Shown piece by piece: positions 1-8,148 of a stretch of DNA of 64,000 nucleotides. Under the pieces are notes generated by a model. It worked only from the letters and a program-made list of their open reading frames with translations, did not search any database and had not been told where the DNA came from. Source of the DNA: Hyphomicrobium_A sp963759735 (GTDB lineage Bacteria > Pseudomonadota > Alphaproteobacteria > Rhizobiales > Hyphomicrobiaceae). The translations under genes were made by a program, and so were the position numbers. The stretch spans positions 434,001 through 498,000 of the forward strand of contig CAVXAF010000001.1 in the NCBI GenBank assembly GCA_963759735.1. Direction: 5' to 3'. Numbering within the stretch: the stretch's first letter is position 1; the number at the start of each line of letters is the position of its first letter.

Positions 1-2
1 AC

Positions 3-164
3 ACCGTGCGCGCGCTGTTGCCGGTCATCTATCGCGATCTCGATAAGGCCGTCATCGGTGCAGCAGCGCTGTCGCTGCGCGCGCACATCGAGCACCTCGC
101 CGAGCGCGGACTTATCGCCGGCGACGATTTCTCGAACGTCGACTGCGTGGCCGTTCCTCTTTAG
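3..164 (+). CDS. C-terminal end of a metallo-beta-lactamase-fold hydrolase (truncated by the window edge)
   Basis: Only the last 53 codons are present; the start lies outside the window. The frame beginning at base 3 reads through to a TAG stop and ends in a helical, winged-helix-like segment (PVIYRDLDKAVIGAAALS, then HIEHLAERGLI). That resembles the small C-terminal domain of LACTB2-type metallo-beta-lactamase hydrolases. No metal-binding residue is in view, so activity cannot be judged. Its 3' end overlaps the convergent DUF1499 gene by about 50 bases. Confidence 0.55.
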   Translation, partial: TVRALLPVIYRDLDKAVIGAAALSLRAHIEHLAERGLIAGDDFSNVDCVAVPL

Positions 165-972
165 CCTCGGCGGCCTCGTCCACCGGCTCGGCACGCGCGG
201 CCGGCACGGTCAATTCCATCACCACGACGATTTCTTTGAGGATCTGCCGGACGCGCTCGGCATTGCGCCCGAGGTCGTGCGAGCCGTAACGCGAGGCCGA
301 GCGTATATCGAGACGCGCATGGCGCTCGGTTCCGGCCACACGGATGGCGACATCGTCATAGAGGCCGAGGATGAGAGTGCGGTCAGCGATCTCGATGAGT
401 CCGGGACGGCCTGCATCGGGCGCCTCCTGGTGCACGATATCCAGCTTCAGCCGTTTGGCGGCCTGCACGGCAAGCTCGAAAACCTCATCGGTCGCCCGAT
501 CGATCTCGATGGGCGTGATGTCCGGGTAGGCCGCCAACTGCTTGCGCGCGAAGGAGGGGCCTGGATAGACCACCGGATTGCTCCCCGGCGGCCGCAGCTT
601 GGCGATCTCGACGAACGGAGGCGGGTTGTTCATGTCGGTGGTGACGTCGGTGATACTGGGCAAACCGTCGTACTGCGGCAGGAAAATAAGTGGCCAGCCC
701 ATCAGTCCGACACTGACAAGGAGCGCGAAGACGATGCGGGCAGTGCCCGGACGCCCGGTGCGCCAAATGCCGGCGATCGCGGCGATCGACATGAGCATCG
801 ACAGGCCGGCGCCCAGGAAGGCGACCCCGGCGAGATTCTCGGCGATCGGCGTCGGCAGTGAGAACAGCCGGTGCAGGAAAATCGACGTACCCATAAGGAC
901 CGCGGAGAAAACGGCGAGGCGGCTCGTCCAGCGAGCGAAAAAGGACGGACGAAGGGGGGGCGGCGACCTCAT
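112..972 (-). CDS. DUF1499 family membrane protein
   Basis: A protein of about 286 residues. The N-terminal third has two or three hydrophobic segments (around VFSAVLMGTSIFLHRLF and ARIVFALLVSVGLMGWPLIF). The C-terminal half is a soluble DUF1499 domain, starting near YPDITPIEIDRATDEVF and including the strand RTLILGLYDDVAIRV and the segment SASRYGSHDLGRNAERVR. The tail is rich in Arg and Glu. Function in the family is unknown. The start chosen is the ATG just before RSPPPLRP; an in-frame ATG at 1032 is an alternative, and neither has a convincing ribosome binding site. Confidence 0.7.
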   Translation of the reverse strand: MRSPPPLRPSFFARWTSRLAVFSAVLMGTSIFLHRLFSLPTPIAENLAGVAFLGAGLSMLMSIAAIAGIWRTGRPGTARIVFALLVSVGLMGWPLIFLPQYDGLPSITDVTTDMNNPPPFVEIAKLRPPGSNPVVYPGPSFARKQLAAYPDITPIEIDRATDEVFELAVQAAKRLKLDIVHQEAPDAGRPGLIEIADRTLILGLYDDVAIRVAGTERHARLDIRSASRYGSHDLGRNAERVRQILKEIVVVMELTVPAARAEPVDEAAEAKEERPRSRRSRNRRRR

Positions 973-1165
973 GCCCGGCACGCCATCGACAGGGGCGGCG
1001 TGGAGTGCGGCGAAGATCACGGCGAGGATCATAGCGACGTTGCAATCCCTGGGTTGGCGGCGCGCCGGCCGCCCGCCGTTCGAGCATAGGCCGGCGGGGA
1101 AGAATAGCGCAGAATCAGGCGAAAAAAGCGATATCCCACAGAAAGGCCGCCCCAAAGCGGCGTTC

Positions 1166-1924
1166 TCAGACGTGCTGGCCGCCATTGATGTGCAGCTCCG
1201 CTCCGTGCACGTAGCTCGACTGCTCGCTGCACAGAAAATAAATGGCCCTGGCCACCTCCTCGGGCGATCCCAAGCGGTGCATCGGGATCTGCTCCTCGAC
1301 GATCTTGCCGGTGCCCGGCGACAGAATGGCTGTGTCGATCTCCCCCGGGGAGATGGAATTGACGCGAATGCCGCGCGGCCCGAAGTCGGCAGCCATCTCG
1401 CGCGTCAACGCCGCCAGTGCCGCTTTGGATGTTGCGTAGGCCGATCCTGCGAATGGATGCACGCGGCTGCCGGCGATCGAGGTGACGTTGACGACGGCGC
1501 CCTGTGCCCGCTCAAGCTCGTCGAAAAGGCCCCGCGCCAGCATGATGGGCGCAAAGAAGTTCACCTGGAAGACCTGGCGCCAGTCGTCGATGTCCGTGGC
1601 CAGCGAGTTGAGCCGTCCGCCACCCGCGGTCTTCGGGCTGATGCCGGCGTTGTTGACCAGGGCATCGAGGTGCGAGCCGTCCGCAGCGAGGCGCTCCTTC
1701 AATTCGGCGATGGCGCGCACGGTGTCGGCGGCGTCGGCAAGGTCAACCTGCAGATGATTGTCGCGTCCTTTTTCCCAGGGACACTGCTCGGGGAACGGAT
1801 GACGCGAGCAGCTGATGACACGCCAGCCGGCCGACGCAAAACGCTTCACGGTTGCATGCCCGATGCCACGCGAGGCGCCCGTAAGGACCAGTGTCTTGCG
1901 CGTCTGATTGCCGCCCGTCGGCAT
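1166..1924 (-). CDS. SDR family NAD(P)-dependent oxidoreductase
   Basis: A classical short-chain dehydrogenase of about 252 residues with a Rossmann fold. The cofactor motif TGASRGIG is near the N-terminus, followed by the structural NNAG motif, the catalytic Ser in VTSIAGSR and the YATSK Tyr-Lys pair. The C-terminal sequence SSYVHGAELHINGG is typical of SDRs. The substrate cannot be read from the sequence. The start is the second ATG (MPTGGNQ), which puts the first beta strand about ten residues in. It is transcribed in the same direction as the DUF1499 gene and pdxH, with gaps of 85-190 bases. Confidence 0.85.
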   Translation of the reverse strand: MPTGGNQTRKTLVLTGASRGIGHATVKRFASAGWRVISCSRHPFPEQCPWEKGRDNHLQVDLADAADTVRAIAELKERLAADGSHLDALVNNAGISPKTAGGGRLNSLATDIDDWRQVFQVNFFAPIMLARGLFDELERAQGAVVNVTSIAGSRVHPFAGSAYATSKAALAALTREMAADFGPRGIRVNSISPGEIDTAILSPGTGKIVEEQIPMHRLGSPEEVARAIYFLCSEQSSYVHGAELHINGGQHV

Positions 1925-2008
1925 GTGCTCACCGCTCGCTAGAGGCAAGGCATGGATTGCCCGGGTATCCCAGCCGGGTCAAGGCTCGCGTCCCCAGTGC
2001 ATGACCGG

Positions 2009-2698
2009 TCAAGGATAGAGGCGGGTTTTCAGCCAGTCGTCGCCGGCTGCAGGGCGGCTGAAAACAACCCGCTCGTGCAGTCGCGACAGGCGACTGTGCC
2101 AGAACTCGATCTGCAGCGGCGTAATGCGAAAGCCCGACCAGTAGGGTGGGCGCGGCACCGGACCGACGAGATGTTTAGCGGCCTCGAAGGCCACGGCTTT
2201 CTCCAGCGCAAAGCGGCTTTCCAGTGGCCGCGACTGCTGGGAAGCCCAGGCGCCGATCTGCGCTGAGCGCGGCCGCGAGGCGAAATATGCATCGGCCTCA
2301 GAGCTACTCACCGACGTGACGGGACCGCGTACGCGTACCTGCCGGCGCAGGCTCTTCCAATGGAAATCGAGCGCGGCGTAAGGCATCGCCTGCAGTTCTC
2401 GACCCTTGGCGCTTTCGTAGTTGGTGAAAAATACAAAGCCACGCTGCGCGTGCCCGGCGGGATCGACGGCCTTGAGCAGCACCATGCGCACGTTGGGATG
2501 ACCCGCCGCGTCGACTGTCGCCAGCGCCATGGCGTTGGGGTCGTTCGGCTCGAGGCGCGTTGCATCGCCCATCCACTCGTCGAACAGCGCGAAGGGCTCG
2601 GCCGCCGCAGCGAAGTCGCCCGGCTCCTCGGTCAGTTCTTCCGCGCCGCGCTGCTCGACCACGTCACCACCTCGTTCAACATCGCCCACACAACGCAC
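2009..2698 (-). CDS. pdxH: pyridoxamine 5'-phosphate oxidase
   Basis: FMN-dependent oxidase that converts pyridoxine/pyridoxamine 5'-phosphate to pyridoxal 5'-phosphate, the last step of vitamin B6 synthesis and salvage. Family landmarks appear in order: RMVLLKAVD, FFTNYESAKGRELQ (phosphate and FMN contacts), FHWKSLRRQVRVRG, YFASRPRSAQIGAWASQQSR, PPYWSGFRITPLQIEFW and the C-terminal signature RLHERVVFSR...DDWLKTRLYP. Length is about 229 residues, slightly longer than usual. The first 12-14 residues look non-conserved, so a GTG about 40 bases downstream may be the true start. Confidence 0.95.
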   Translation of the reverse strand: MRCVGDVERGGDVVEQRGAEELTEEPGDFAAAAEPFALFDEWMGDATRLEPNDPNAMALATVDAAGHPNVRMVLLKAVDPAGHAQRGFVFFTNYESAKGRELQAMPYAALDFHWKSLRRQVRVRGPVTSVSSSEADAYFASRPRSAQIGAWASQQSRPLESRFALEKAVAFEAAKHLVGPVPRPPYWSGFRITPLQIEFWHSRLSRLHERVVFSRPAAGDDWLKTRLYP

Positions 2699-2801
2699 GT
2701 TGGGACACGCATTCAGTCGCCCTTAACCAAAGCAGCTCATACTCACCCTAGGTCACAGCGCAGTTGCGCATCGTAGCGTCGTCAGCATCGAGTGAAGCGT
2801 C

Positions 2802-3287
2802 ATGAGTTCGCATCCCTCTCTAGTTACGCTTGCCGCCGTTGTCACCACCGGGCTGGTGCTGGTCGGTGTCATCTTGCTCGGCCCAGTCACCGCCTTGGGC
2901 GCCGAGAGGCCGTGGGAGACTTCGGTCACACCCGAACCCGTCTACCAGGCGATGCCCGAATTGCCGTCCGTTCCGGGCACCACTGTGCTCCCCGGCACCA
3001 CGGTCAACATTCCCGCCGGCGCTTACCAACTCGACGAGAAGGACGAGATCGCCGCCCTCGAGCGCATCCAGTACGCGCTTTCCGAAATCGGCGACGGCAA
3101 GACCTACGTCTGGCGCCGCTGGCACGGCCGCCTGGCCGGACTTGTACAGCCGACCGCCTCGTTCAAGGATTCCAGCGGCAAAATCTGCCGCCACCTCATT
3201 GTCCTGATGACCACCGGCCAAGCCACCAAGAAGCAGGAAGGCGTCGCCTGCCGCCTGCCCAGTGGCCGCTGGCAACTCGATGGCTGA
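2802..3287 (+). CDS. exported protein with an RT0821/Lpp0805-type surface-antigen domain
   Basis: A 161-residue protein with an N-terminal signal or anchor segment (VTLAAVVTTGLVLVGVILLG, ending near GAERP) and a C-terminal domain resembling the cell-surface domain of RT0821/Lpp0805-type proteins. The C-terminal part runs from IAALERIQYALSEIGDGKTY through YVWRRWHGRLAG and ends CRLPSGRWQLDG. It is probably periplasmic or attached to the outer membrane; its function is unknown. It stands alone, divergent from pdxH, and is followed by a strong hairpin terminator. Confidence 0.65.
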   Translation: MSSHPSLVTLAAVVTTGLVLVGVILLGPVTALGAERPWETSVTPEPVYQAMPELPSVPGTTVLPGTTVNIPAGAYQLDEKDEIAALERIQYALSEIGDGKTYVWRRWHGRLAGLVQPTASFKDSSGKICRHLIVLMTTGQATKKQEGVACRLPSGRWQLDG

Positions 3288-3322
3288 CGCAGCGGTCCCC
3301 CCTTCCGCTCCGCGACGGCAGG

Positions 3323-3352
3323 AAGGCCGGCCCCCTGGGCCGGCCTTCTCTC
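3323..3352 (+). terminator. Rho-independent-type hairpin after the surface-antigen gene
   Basis: A perfect 10-bp stem (AAGGCCGGCC / GGCCGGCCTT) with a 5-base loop, followed by a short pyrimidine/T-rich tail (CTCTCTGTT). It sits 35 bases after the stop at 3287 and before fabI. Confidence 0.75.
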
Positions 3353-3452
3353 TGTTACCCTTGCGAAAACCGCGCATCTGGACCCAACAGTCCATTTGTG
3401 TAGGATGCGCGCCGAACGCACCGGGAAGTAACTTGGACTCAGAGAGACACCC

Positions 3453-4304
3453 ATGACGGAGCCTATGCCGAGCGCAGGGGTTGCGAAGGGCAACCTGTTG
3501 GCTGGCAAACGCGGCCTTATCATGGGCTTAGCCAACAACCGGTCTATCGCCTGGGGCATCGCCCGGGCAGCCGCTGCCCAGGGCGCCGAACTCGCCTTCA
3601 CATATCAGGGCGACGCCCTGAAGAAGCGGGTCGGTCCGCTGGCGGCTGAACTTGGCTCCAAGATCGTGCTGCCTTGCGACGTTGTCGATGCCGCCTCGAT
3701 CGATGCGGTTTTTGCCGAGTTGGAGCGGGTGTGGGGACGCCTGGACTTCCTGGTCCACGCCATAGCGTTTTCCGACAAGGCCGAACTCGACGGCCGCTAC
3801 GTCGATACCAGCGAGAAAAACTTCACGCAGACGATGCTCGTCTCCTGCTACTCGTTCACGGCGCTGGCCGCGCGCGCCGAGAAGATGATGCCGGCGGGCG
3901 GCTCGATGCTGACCCTCACCTACTACGGCGCCGAGAAGGTGATGCCGCACTATAATGTCATGGGCGTCGCCAAGGCCGCGCTCGAGGCGTCGGTGCGCTA
4001 CCTCGCCGCCGACCTTGGCAAGGACGGCATCCGCGTCAACGCGATCTCCGCCGGCCCCATCAAGACGCTGGCTGCCTCGGGCATCGCCGACTTCCGCTAC
4101 ATTCTACGCTGGAACGAATACAATTCGCCGCTGCGCCGTACGGTCTCCATCGAGGAGGTCGGCTCGGCCGGCCTCTACCTGCTTTCGGATCTGTCGCGCG
4201 GCGTCACCGGCGAGGTGCACCACGTGGACTCCGGCTACCATGTGCAGGGCATGAAGAACGAGGACGCGCCCGACATCACCGTCGCCCGCTCCGAGGACAG
4301 CTGA
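3453..4304 (+). CDS. fabI: enoyl-[acyl-carrier-protein] reductase (NADH)
   Basis: Catalyses the last reduction of each fatty-acid elongation cycle (trans-2-enoyl-ACP to acyl-ACP). It is a divergent SDR: the cofactor loop is GLANNRSIAWGIA rather than the classical TGxxxGIG, typical of FabI. The catalytic Tyr and Lys sit in the segment YYGAEKVMPHYNVMGVAKAA, with the second Tyr and the Lys in Y-x6-K spacing. SAGPIKTLAASGI is the mobile substrate loop. Length of 283 residues is normal. The histidine phosphatase gene follows after 19 bases, suggesting co-transcription. Confidence 0.96.
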   Translation: MTEPMPSAGVAKGNLLAGKRGLIMGLANNRSIAWGIARAAAAQGAELAFTYQGDALKKRVGPLAAELGSKIVLPCDVVDAASIDAVFAELERVWGRLDFLVHAIAFSDKAELDGRYVDTSEKNFTQTMLVSCYSFTALAARAEKMMPAGGSMLTLTYYGAEKVMPHYNVMGVAKAALEASVRYLAADLGKDGIRVNAISAGPIKTLAASGIADFRYILRWNEYNSPLRRTVSIEEVGSAGLYLLSDLSRGVTGEVHHVDSGYHVQGMKNEDAPDITVARSEDS

Positions 4305-4323
4305 GCGGGCCGCGTCTGGGGCG

Positions 4324-4911
4324 ATGCGCGCCGACCTCACCATATATTTCGTCCGCCACGGCGAGACCGACTGGAACGCGCAATCGCGCTACCAGGGGCA
4401 GGCCGACGTCCCAATGAATGATCTCGGCCGCACGCAGGCGCGGCGCAACGGCGAAGCACTACGTGGCCTGCTCCCACGCATCGCCCATTGCCGTTACGTC
4501 GCCAGCCCGCTGCTGCGCGCGCGAGAGACTATGGAGATCGTGCGCGGCGCGATGGGACTGGATCCGCGCGATTACGCGCTCGATAACCGCCTCAAAGAGA
4601 TCCACTACGGCGATTGGCAAGGCATCTTTGCAGCCGACCTGCCGGGCATCGACGCAGCAGGCGTCGAGGCGCGGGGGCGCGACACCTTCCGCTGGCGACC
4701 GCAGGGCGGGGAGAGCTATGAGGACCTGATGGGGCGCGCAGTTGCCTGGCTTGGCGATGTCACCGACGACACGGTCGTGGCGGCGCACGGCGGCATCAGC
4801 CGCGTGCTGCGCGGACACTTGTACGGCTTCGAGACCGCGGCCGTGCCGGAGTTACCGGTGCCGCAGGACCAAGTGATGGTGCTGCGCCGCGGCGGCATGG
4901 AGTGGCTGTAG
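4324..4911 (+). CDS. histidine phosphatase family protein
   Basis: A 195-residue member of the phosphoglycerate-mutase/acid-phosphatase superfamily. The phosphohistidine motif is VRHGETDWN at residues 10-18. A second Arg is in SPLLRARETM, the acid in the segment LKEIHYGDWQG, and the second catalytic His in VVAAHGGISR. The substrate could be a sugar phosphate or a small phosphorylated metabolite and cannot be fixed from sequence. It probably shares a transcript with fabI. Confidence 0.85.
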   Translation: MRADLTIYFVRHGETDWNAQSRYQGQADVPMNDLGRTQARRNGEALRGLLPRIAHCRYVASPLLRARETMEIVRGAMGLDPRDYALDNRLKEIHYGDWQGIFAADLPGIDAAGVEARGRDTFRWRPQGGESYEDLMGRAVAWLGDVTDDTVVAAHGGISRVLRGHLYGFETAAVPELPVPQDQVMVLRRGGMEWL

Positions 4912-5417
4912 GAGGTGGGGCCGACGAAGCAGAAGAGCCGAAGCAGCGGCTGCCCCGGCTCTTCCGTCACATCGAATGACCGCTCGGTGACGGTTGCTCA
5001 GACCGGCAAGGAGCGGCTCTATTTTCGGGCTTGGCCCTGCGGCGGCCCGTGACGCATACGCTGTATGCGATACGCGACCGGCGGTTGTTGCGCCATCAGC
5101 TCAGAAACGTCGTGAAACCTCTTGATCGCAGGGCTCGAAGCCCAATGCAGACCGGCGGTCCCCGCCAAGCGGCGGTAATGCAGAAAGAGCGCGCACCATT
5201 GCAACGATGCGTGTCTTACATGCTGTCTCCTTGCAGCTTGTCGCGTAGCGCGACGCGGAACTGAGGCCCACTTAAACTGCGTCGACTGAGTTTGTCACTG
5301 GCTTTGCCCACCTGGGTGCTTGCAGCCGTCCGCTTGCGCTCCTAAGACTGGCACAACTGCCACGGCGCTCGGGTTGCACGCGCACCCGTGCTCACCCCTC
5401 ATCGGCGACGACAGGCG
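4912..5417. other. intergenic region between the phosphatase gene and aroC
   Basis: About 500 bases without a convincing gene. At 4933-4963 there is an 8-bp inverted repeat (AAGAGCCG / CGGCTCTT) that may be a weak terminator, though it lacks a T tract. An open frame at 5031-5264 has no ribosome binding site or recognisable composition and is not called. Confidence 0.5.
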
Positions 5418-6503
5418 ATGTCCCACAACACCTTCGGCCATCTATTCCGTGTGACGACTTGGGGCGAGAGCCACGGGCCGGCACTGGGCTGCGTCGTCGA
5501 TGGTTGCCCGCCGGGACTGCCGCTGGAGGCGAGTGACATCCAGGGCTTTCTGGACAAGCGGCGCCCCGGCCAGTCGCGTTTCACGACCCAGCGGCAGGAG
5601 CCAGACACGGTCGAGATCTTGTCGGGCGTCTTCCCCGACGCGCAGGGGCGCCAGGTGACGACCGGCACGCCCATCTCGCTGATGATCCGCAACGTCGACC
5701 AGCGCTCGAAAGACTATGGCGACATCGGCACGAAGTTCAGGCCCGGCCATGCCGACTACACCTACTGGGCAAAATACGGCATTCGCGACTTTCGCGGCGG
5801 CGGGCGCTCGTCGGCACGCGAGACAGCAGCCCGCGTCGCCGCCGGCGCCATCGCGCGCAAGGTGCTCGCCGGCGTGACCATCCGCGGTGCCCTCGTGCAG
5901 ATCGGCGATATCAAGGTCGACCGCTCGTTGTGGGATTGGGATGCGGTCAATGCCAACCCGTTCTTCTGCCCCGACCCGGCGACTGCCGTGCATTGGGCTG
6001 ATTACCTCGACCGCGTACGCAAGTCCGGCTCCTCGATCGGTGCCGTCATCGAGGTCGTCGCCGAAGGCGTGCCGGCCGGGTGGGGCGCGCCGCTGTACGC
6101 GAAGCTCGACCAGGATATCGCCTCGGCGATGATGAGCATAAATGCGGTGAAGGGCGTAGAGATCGGTGCCGGCATGGGCGCTGCCGAACTCACCGGCGAA
6201 GAGAACGCCGACGAAATCCGCATCGGCCGCGATGGGCAGCCCTGCTTCCTGACCAATCATGCCGGAGGCATTCTCGGTGGCATCTCGACCGGACAGCCAA
6301 TCGTCTGCCGCTTTGCCGTGAAGCCGACGTCGTCGATCCTGACACCGCGCAAGTCCATCGACGTCGCGGGCGCAGAGACGGATGTCTTCACCAAAGGCCG
6401 CCACGATCCCTGCGTCGGGATCCGCGCAGTTCCCATCGGCGAAGCGATGTTGGCGCTCGTGCTCGCCGACCACTTTCTTCGCCACCGCGCCCAGGTCGGT
6501 TGA
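5418..6503 (+). CDS. aroC: chorismate synthase
   Basis: Converts 5-enolpyruvylshikimate 3-phosphate to chorismate, the last common step of aromatic amino acid synthesis, using reduced FMN. The 361-residue protein carries the standard signatures: GHLFRVTTWGESHGPALG near the N-terminus, RPGHADYTYWAKYG, DFRGGGRSSARETAARVAAG, and the C-terminal GRHDPCVGIRAVPIGEAM with its conserved Arg, His and Asp. The start is set at the ATG giving MSHNTFG; an upstream in-frame ATG would add ten atypical residues. Confidence 0.97.
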   Translation: MSHNTFGHLFRVTTWGESHGPALGCVVDGCPPGLPLEASDIQGFLDKRRPGQSRFTTQRQEPDTVEILSGVFPDAQGRQVTTGTPISLMIRNVDQRSKDYGDIGTKFRPGHADYTYWAKYGIRDFRGGGRSSARETAARVAAGAIARKVLAGVTIRGALVQIGDIKVDRSLWDWDAVNANPFFCPDPATAVHWADYLDRVRKSGSSIGAVIEVVAEGVPAGWGAPLYAKLDQDIASAMMSINAVKGVEIGAGMGAAELTGEENADEIRIGRDGQPCFLTNHAGGILGGISTGQPIVCRFAVKPTSSILTPRKSIDVAGAETDVFTKGRHDPCVGIRAVPIGEAMLALVLADHFLRHRAQVG

Positions 6504-6826
6504 CGGCGAAGCCGCGGCGCGGCGCGCGATCTACCGCTAGCGCTGCACATGGCGATCATCGTCATCTGAAAATTTGTGCGCATCGAACGGAGATTTGGCG
6601 CCTGCAAGGCTAGCCAAGGTTGGACGTGTGAGTTATTGTCACAGCACTGAAGCCCAAGAGAAATCTTGCCCTTGACGTTGCGGCCCGAGCGGGGTTTTGC
6701 AGCGCGCCACTCTCTGCCTCGAGAGCTGCGCCTTGCTCCCCACATCGGCCGCGCGAACGAAGAAGCTTGCCTGCTGTCGGGCACGGATGCGTGCCAGCCA
6801 GGTTCTCGCGTGGGAGGCGTGCTGCC
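6504..6826. other. intergenic region downstream of aroC
   Basis: About 320 bases. I find no gene, clear terminator or promoter motif here. A GGGAGG Shine-Dalgarno at 6812-6817 belongs to the GTG start of the next gene. Confidence 0.5.
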
Positions 6827-7360
6827 GTGTTGAGAGTTGACGAACGTCGCAGTCGGTCGACGCATTTTAACATCGACAAGTCTACCCCCGAAATCCGCTA
6901 CGACATCGCCCCATCGGTGCCGCTCATTGCGCGGGACAGCTTCGTCGCCGAGACAGCCAGCAAGATGGAGCAGCTGCAGGCGACGATGCGGCTGATGTCA
7001 CGCGACATAACCCAGCTCGCTACCAAGGTCGGCGAGTTGCACGACGCCGCCGAGCAGGATCAGCGCTGGCAAACGTTTCAACGTGGCGAGAAGCGCGGCA
7101 AGGAAGCCAAGCTCGATGAGCTGTTGCGGGGCACCCGAGATCTCAAGGCGCGTCTCGACCGCATCGAGTCGTGCTCGAAGGGCGACTTCCACGCCTACAA
7201 CAGCTTCGAAGCGGTGAGCCGCAAATTCGCCGAGCTGGAGACCTTCCGCGACGAGGCCCGCCGTATCGAACGCACGCTGACCTTGAAGACGTGGCTGCTA
7301 TGCGGCGCCATCGGCGCTGCCGCGCTCGTCATCGTCCTGGCCAACGCCTTGGCGCACTGA
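6827..7360 (+). CDS. hypothetical coiled-coil protein with a C-terminal membrane anchor
   Basis: A protein of about 177 residues, not recognised. The central region is charged and heptad-like (SKMEQLQATMRLMSRDITQL, LDELLRGTRDLKARLDRIES), predicting coiled coil. The last 20 residues form one hydrophobic helix (LLCGAIGAAALVIVLANALA), so it is probably a tail-anchored inner-membrane protein. The GTG at 6827 is chosen because a GGGAGG ribosome binding site lies nine bases upstream; the ATG at 6767 has none. Confidence 0.55.
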   Translation: MLRVDERRSRSTHFNIDKSTPEIRYDIAPSVPLIARDSFVAETASKMEQLQATMRLMSRDITQLATKVGELHDAAEQDQRWQTFQRGEKRGKEAKLDELLRGTRDLKARLDRIESCSKGDFHAYNSFEAVSRKFAELETFRDEARRIERTLTLKTWLLCGAIGAAALVIVLANALAH

Positions 7361-7381
7361 CCCAGTCACTTGAGCACTGGC

Positions 7382-7405
7382 GGCAGGCGCGCTCATGCGC
7401 CTGCC
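7382..7405. terminator. hairpin between convergent genes
   Basis: A 9-bp inverted repeat (GGCAGGCGC / GCGCCTGCC) with a 6-base loop in the 58-base gap between the convergent genes ending at 7360 and 7419. It could terminate transcription from both sides. Confidence 0.55.
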
Positions 7406-7418
7406 ACCGATCACGTTT

Positions 7419-8033
7419 TCAGCTGGCGCGGCGACGCGTCGAGGCCGGCCGCTTGCGGGGCTTGGTCGCCGCCTTCGCCACCTTGCGCGCAGGGCGGCGC
7501 GCAGCAGCCCCGCTCTTGGCGCGCGCGCTGCGGGTCGAGCCCTTGTTGACCCGCGCCTCGGCGACGGCGGACAGCTTCTTGTCGGCCGCTTTCTCCTCGC
7601 GCAAGTTCCGCTCCAGCAGCGGCACGACCTGATCCTTGCCGAGTTCCTGCGCCCACGCAATCAGCGTGCCGTAACGACTGATCTCGTAGTGCTCGACGGC
7701 CTGAGCCGACGCGACGATCGCCGCGTTGGTCACGACACGGCCCTCGACCTCGCCAAGCAGGCTGTCGCCTTCCGTCAGGATGCCGTCGATGCCGGGGCAC
7801 CGCGTGCCGCGCGGGTCCTCGCCGAGCAGTTCGAACGCCTGCTCCAGGCGCACGACCTGGTTTTCCGTTTCGGCGAGATGCTGCTTCAGGCCCTTCTTCA
7901 ATTCGGCGTCGGTAGCGGCGTCGATCATCTTCGGCAGATTCTTAACGATCTGGTTCTCGGCGTAGTAAATGTCCTTGAGGCCGTGCATGAACAGGTCATC
8001 AAGGGTCTTCAAGTCACGTGAGAAAAGTCCCAT
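7419..8033 (-). CDS. DUF892 (YciE/YciF-type) ferritin-like protein with a basic C-terminal tail
   Basis: About 204 residues. Residues 1-155 form a ferritin-like four-helix domain of the DUF892 family, with helix signatures LKDIYYAENQIVKNLPKM, HLAETENQVVRLEQAFELLG and AQAVEHYEISRYGTLIAWA supplying Glu/His metal ligands. The last 45 residues are an Arg/Lys/Ala-rich tail (SARAKSGAAARRPARKVAKA) like a histone H1 tail, so DNA association is possible. DUF892 proteins are usually general-stress proteins, and an EcfG-type promoter stands upstream. A shorter, tail-less paralogue lies at 17660-18148. The ATG used has GGGAG just upstream. Confidence 0.85.
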   Translation of the reverse strand: MGLFSRDLKTLDDLFMHGLKDIYYAENQIVKNLPKMIDAATDAELKKGLKQHLAETENQVVRLEQAFELLGEDPRGTRCPGIDGILTEGDSLLGEVEGRVVTNAAIVASAQAVEHYEISRYGTLIAWAQELGKDQVVPLLERNLREEKAADKKLSAVAEARVNKGSTRSARAKSGAAARRPARKVAKAATKPRKRPASTRRRAS

Positions 8034-8071
8034 GGGAATCTCCCGGCTGCGTTTCATTGCTTCGCAGCGCC

Positions 8072-8097
8072 AACGTTCCGAGAAGCAATGAAGTTCC
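8072..8097 (-). promoter_or_regulatory. EcfG (general stress sigma factor) promoter for the DUF892 gene
   Basis: On the minus strand the sequence reads GGAAC (8097-8093), 17 bases, then CGTT (8075-8072). This matches the alphaproteobacterial EcfG consensus GGAAC-N16/17-CGTT. The -10 element is about 40 bases before the ATG at 8033. Confidence 0.75.
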
Positions 8098-8148
8098 TAT
8101 TCCGAGCAAATCCCGGCGCTGATCCGCGGGCTCTAACGAGGGTAGCCG

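Noticed and set aside
578..1942. A 454-codon plus-strand open frame across the DUF1499 and SDR genes
   Set aside because: Both minus-strand genes have clear family motifs; the plus-strand translation shows none.
5031..5264. Open frame of 77 codons in the gap before aroC
   Set aside because: No ribosome binding site, no recognisable pattern and weak codon bias; treated as intergenic.
5257..5281. GGAAC upstream of aroC as an EcfG -35
   Set aside because: No GTT element at 16 or 17 bases; the next partial match is too far.
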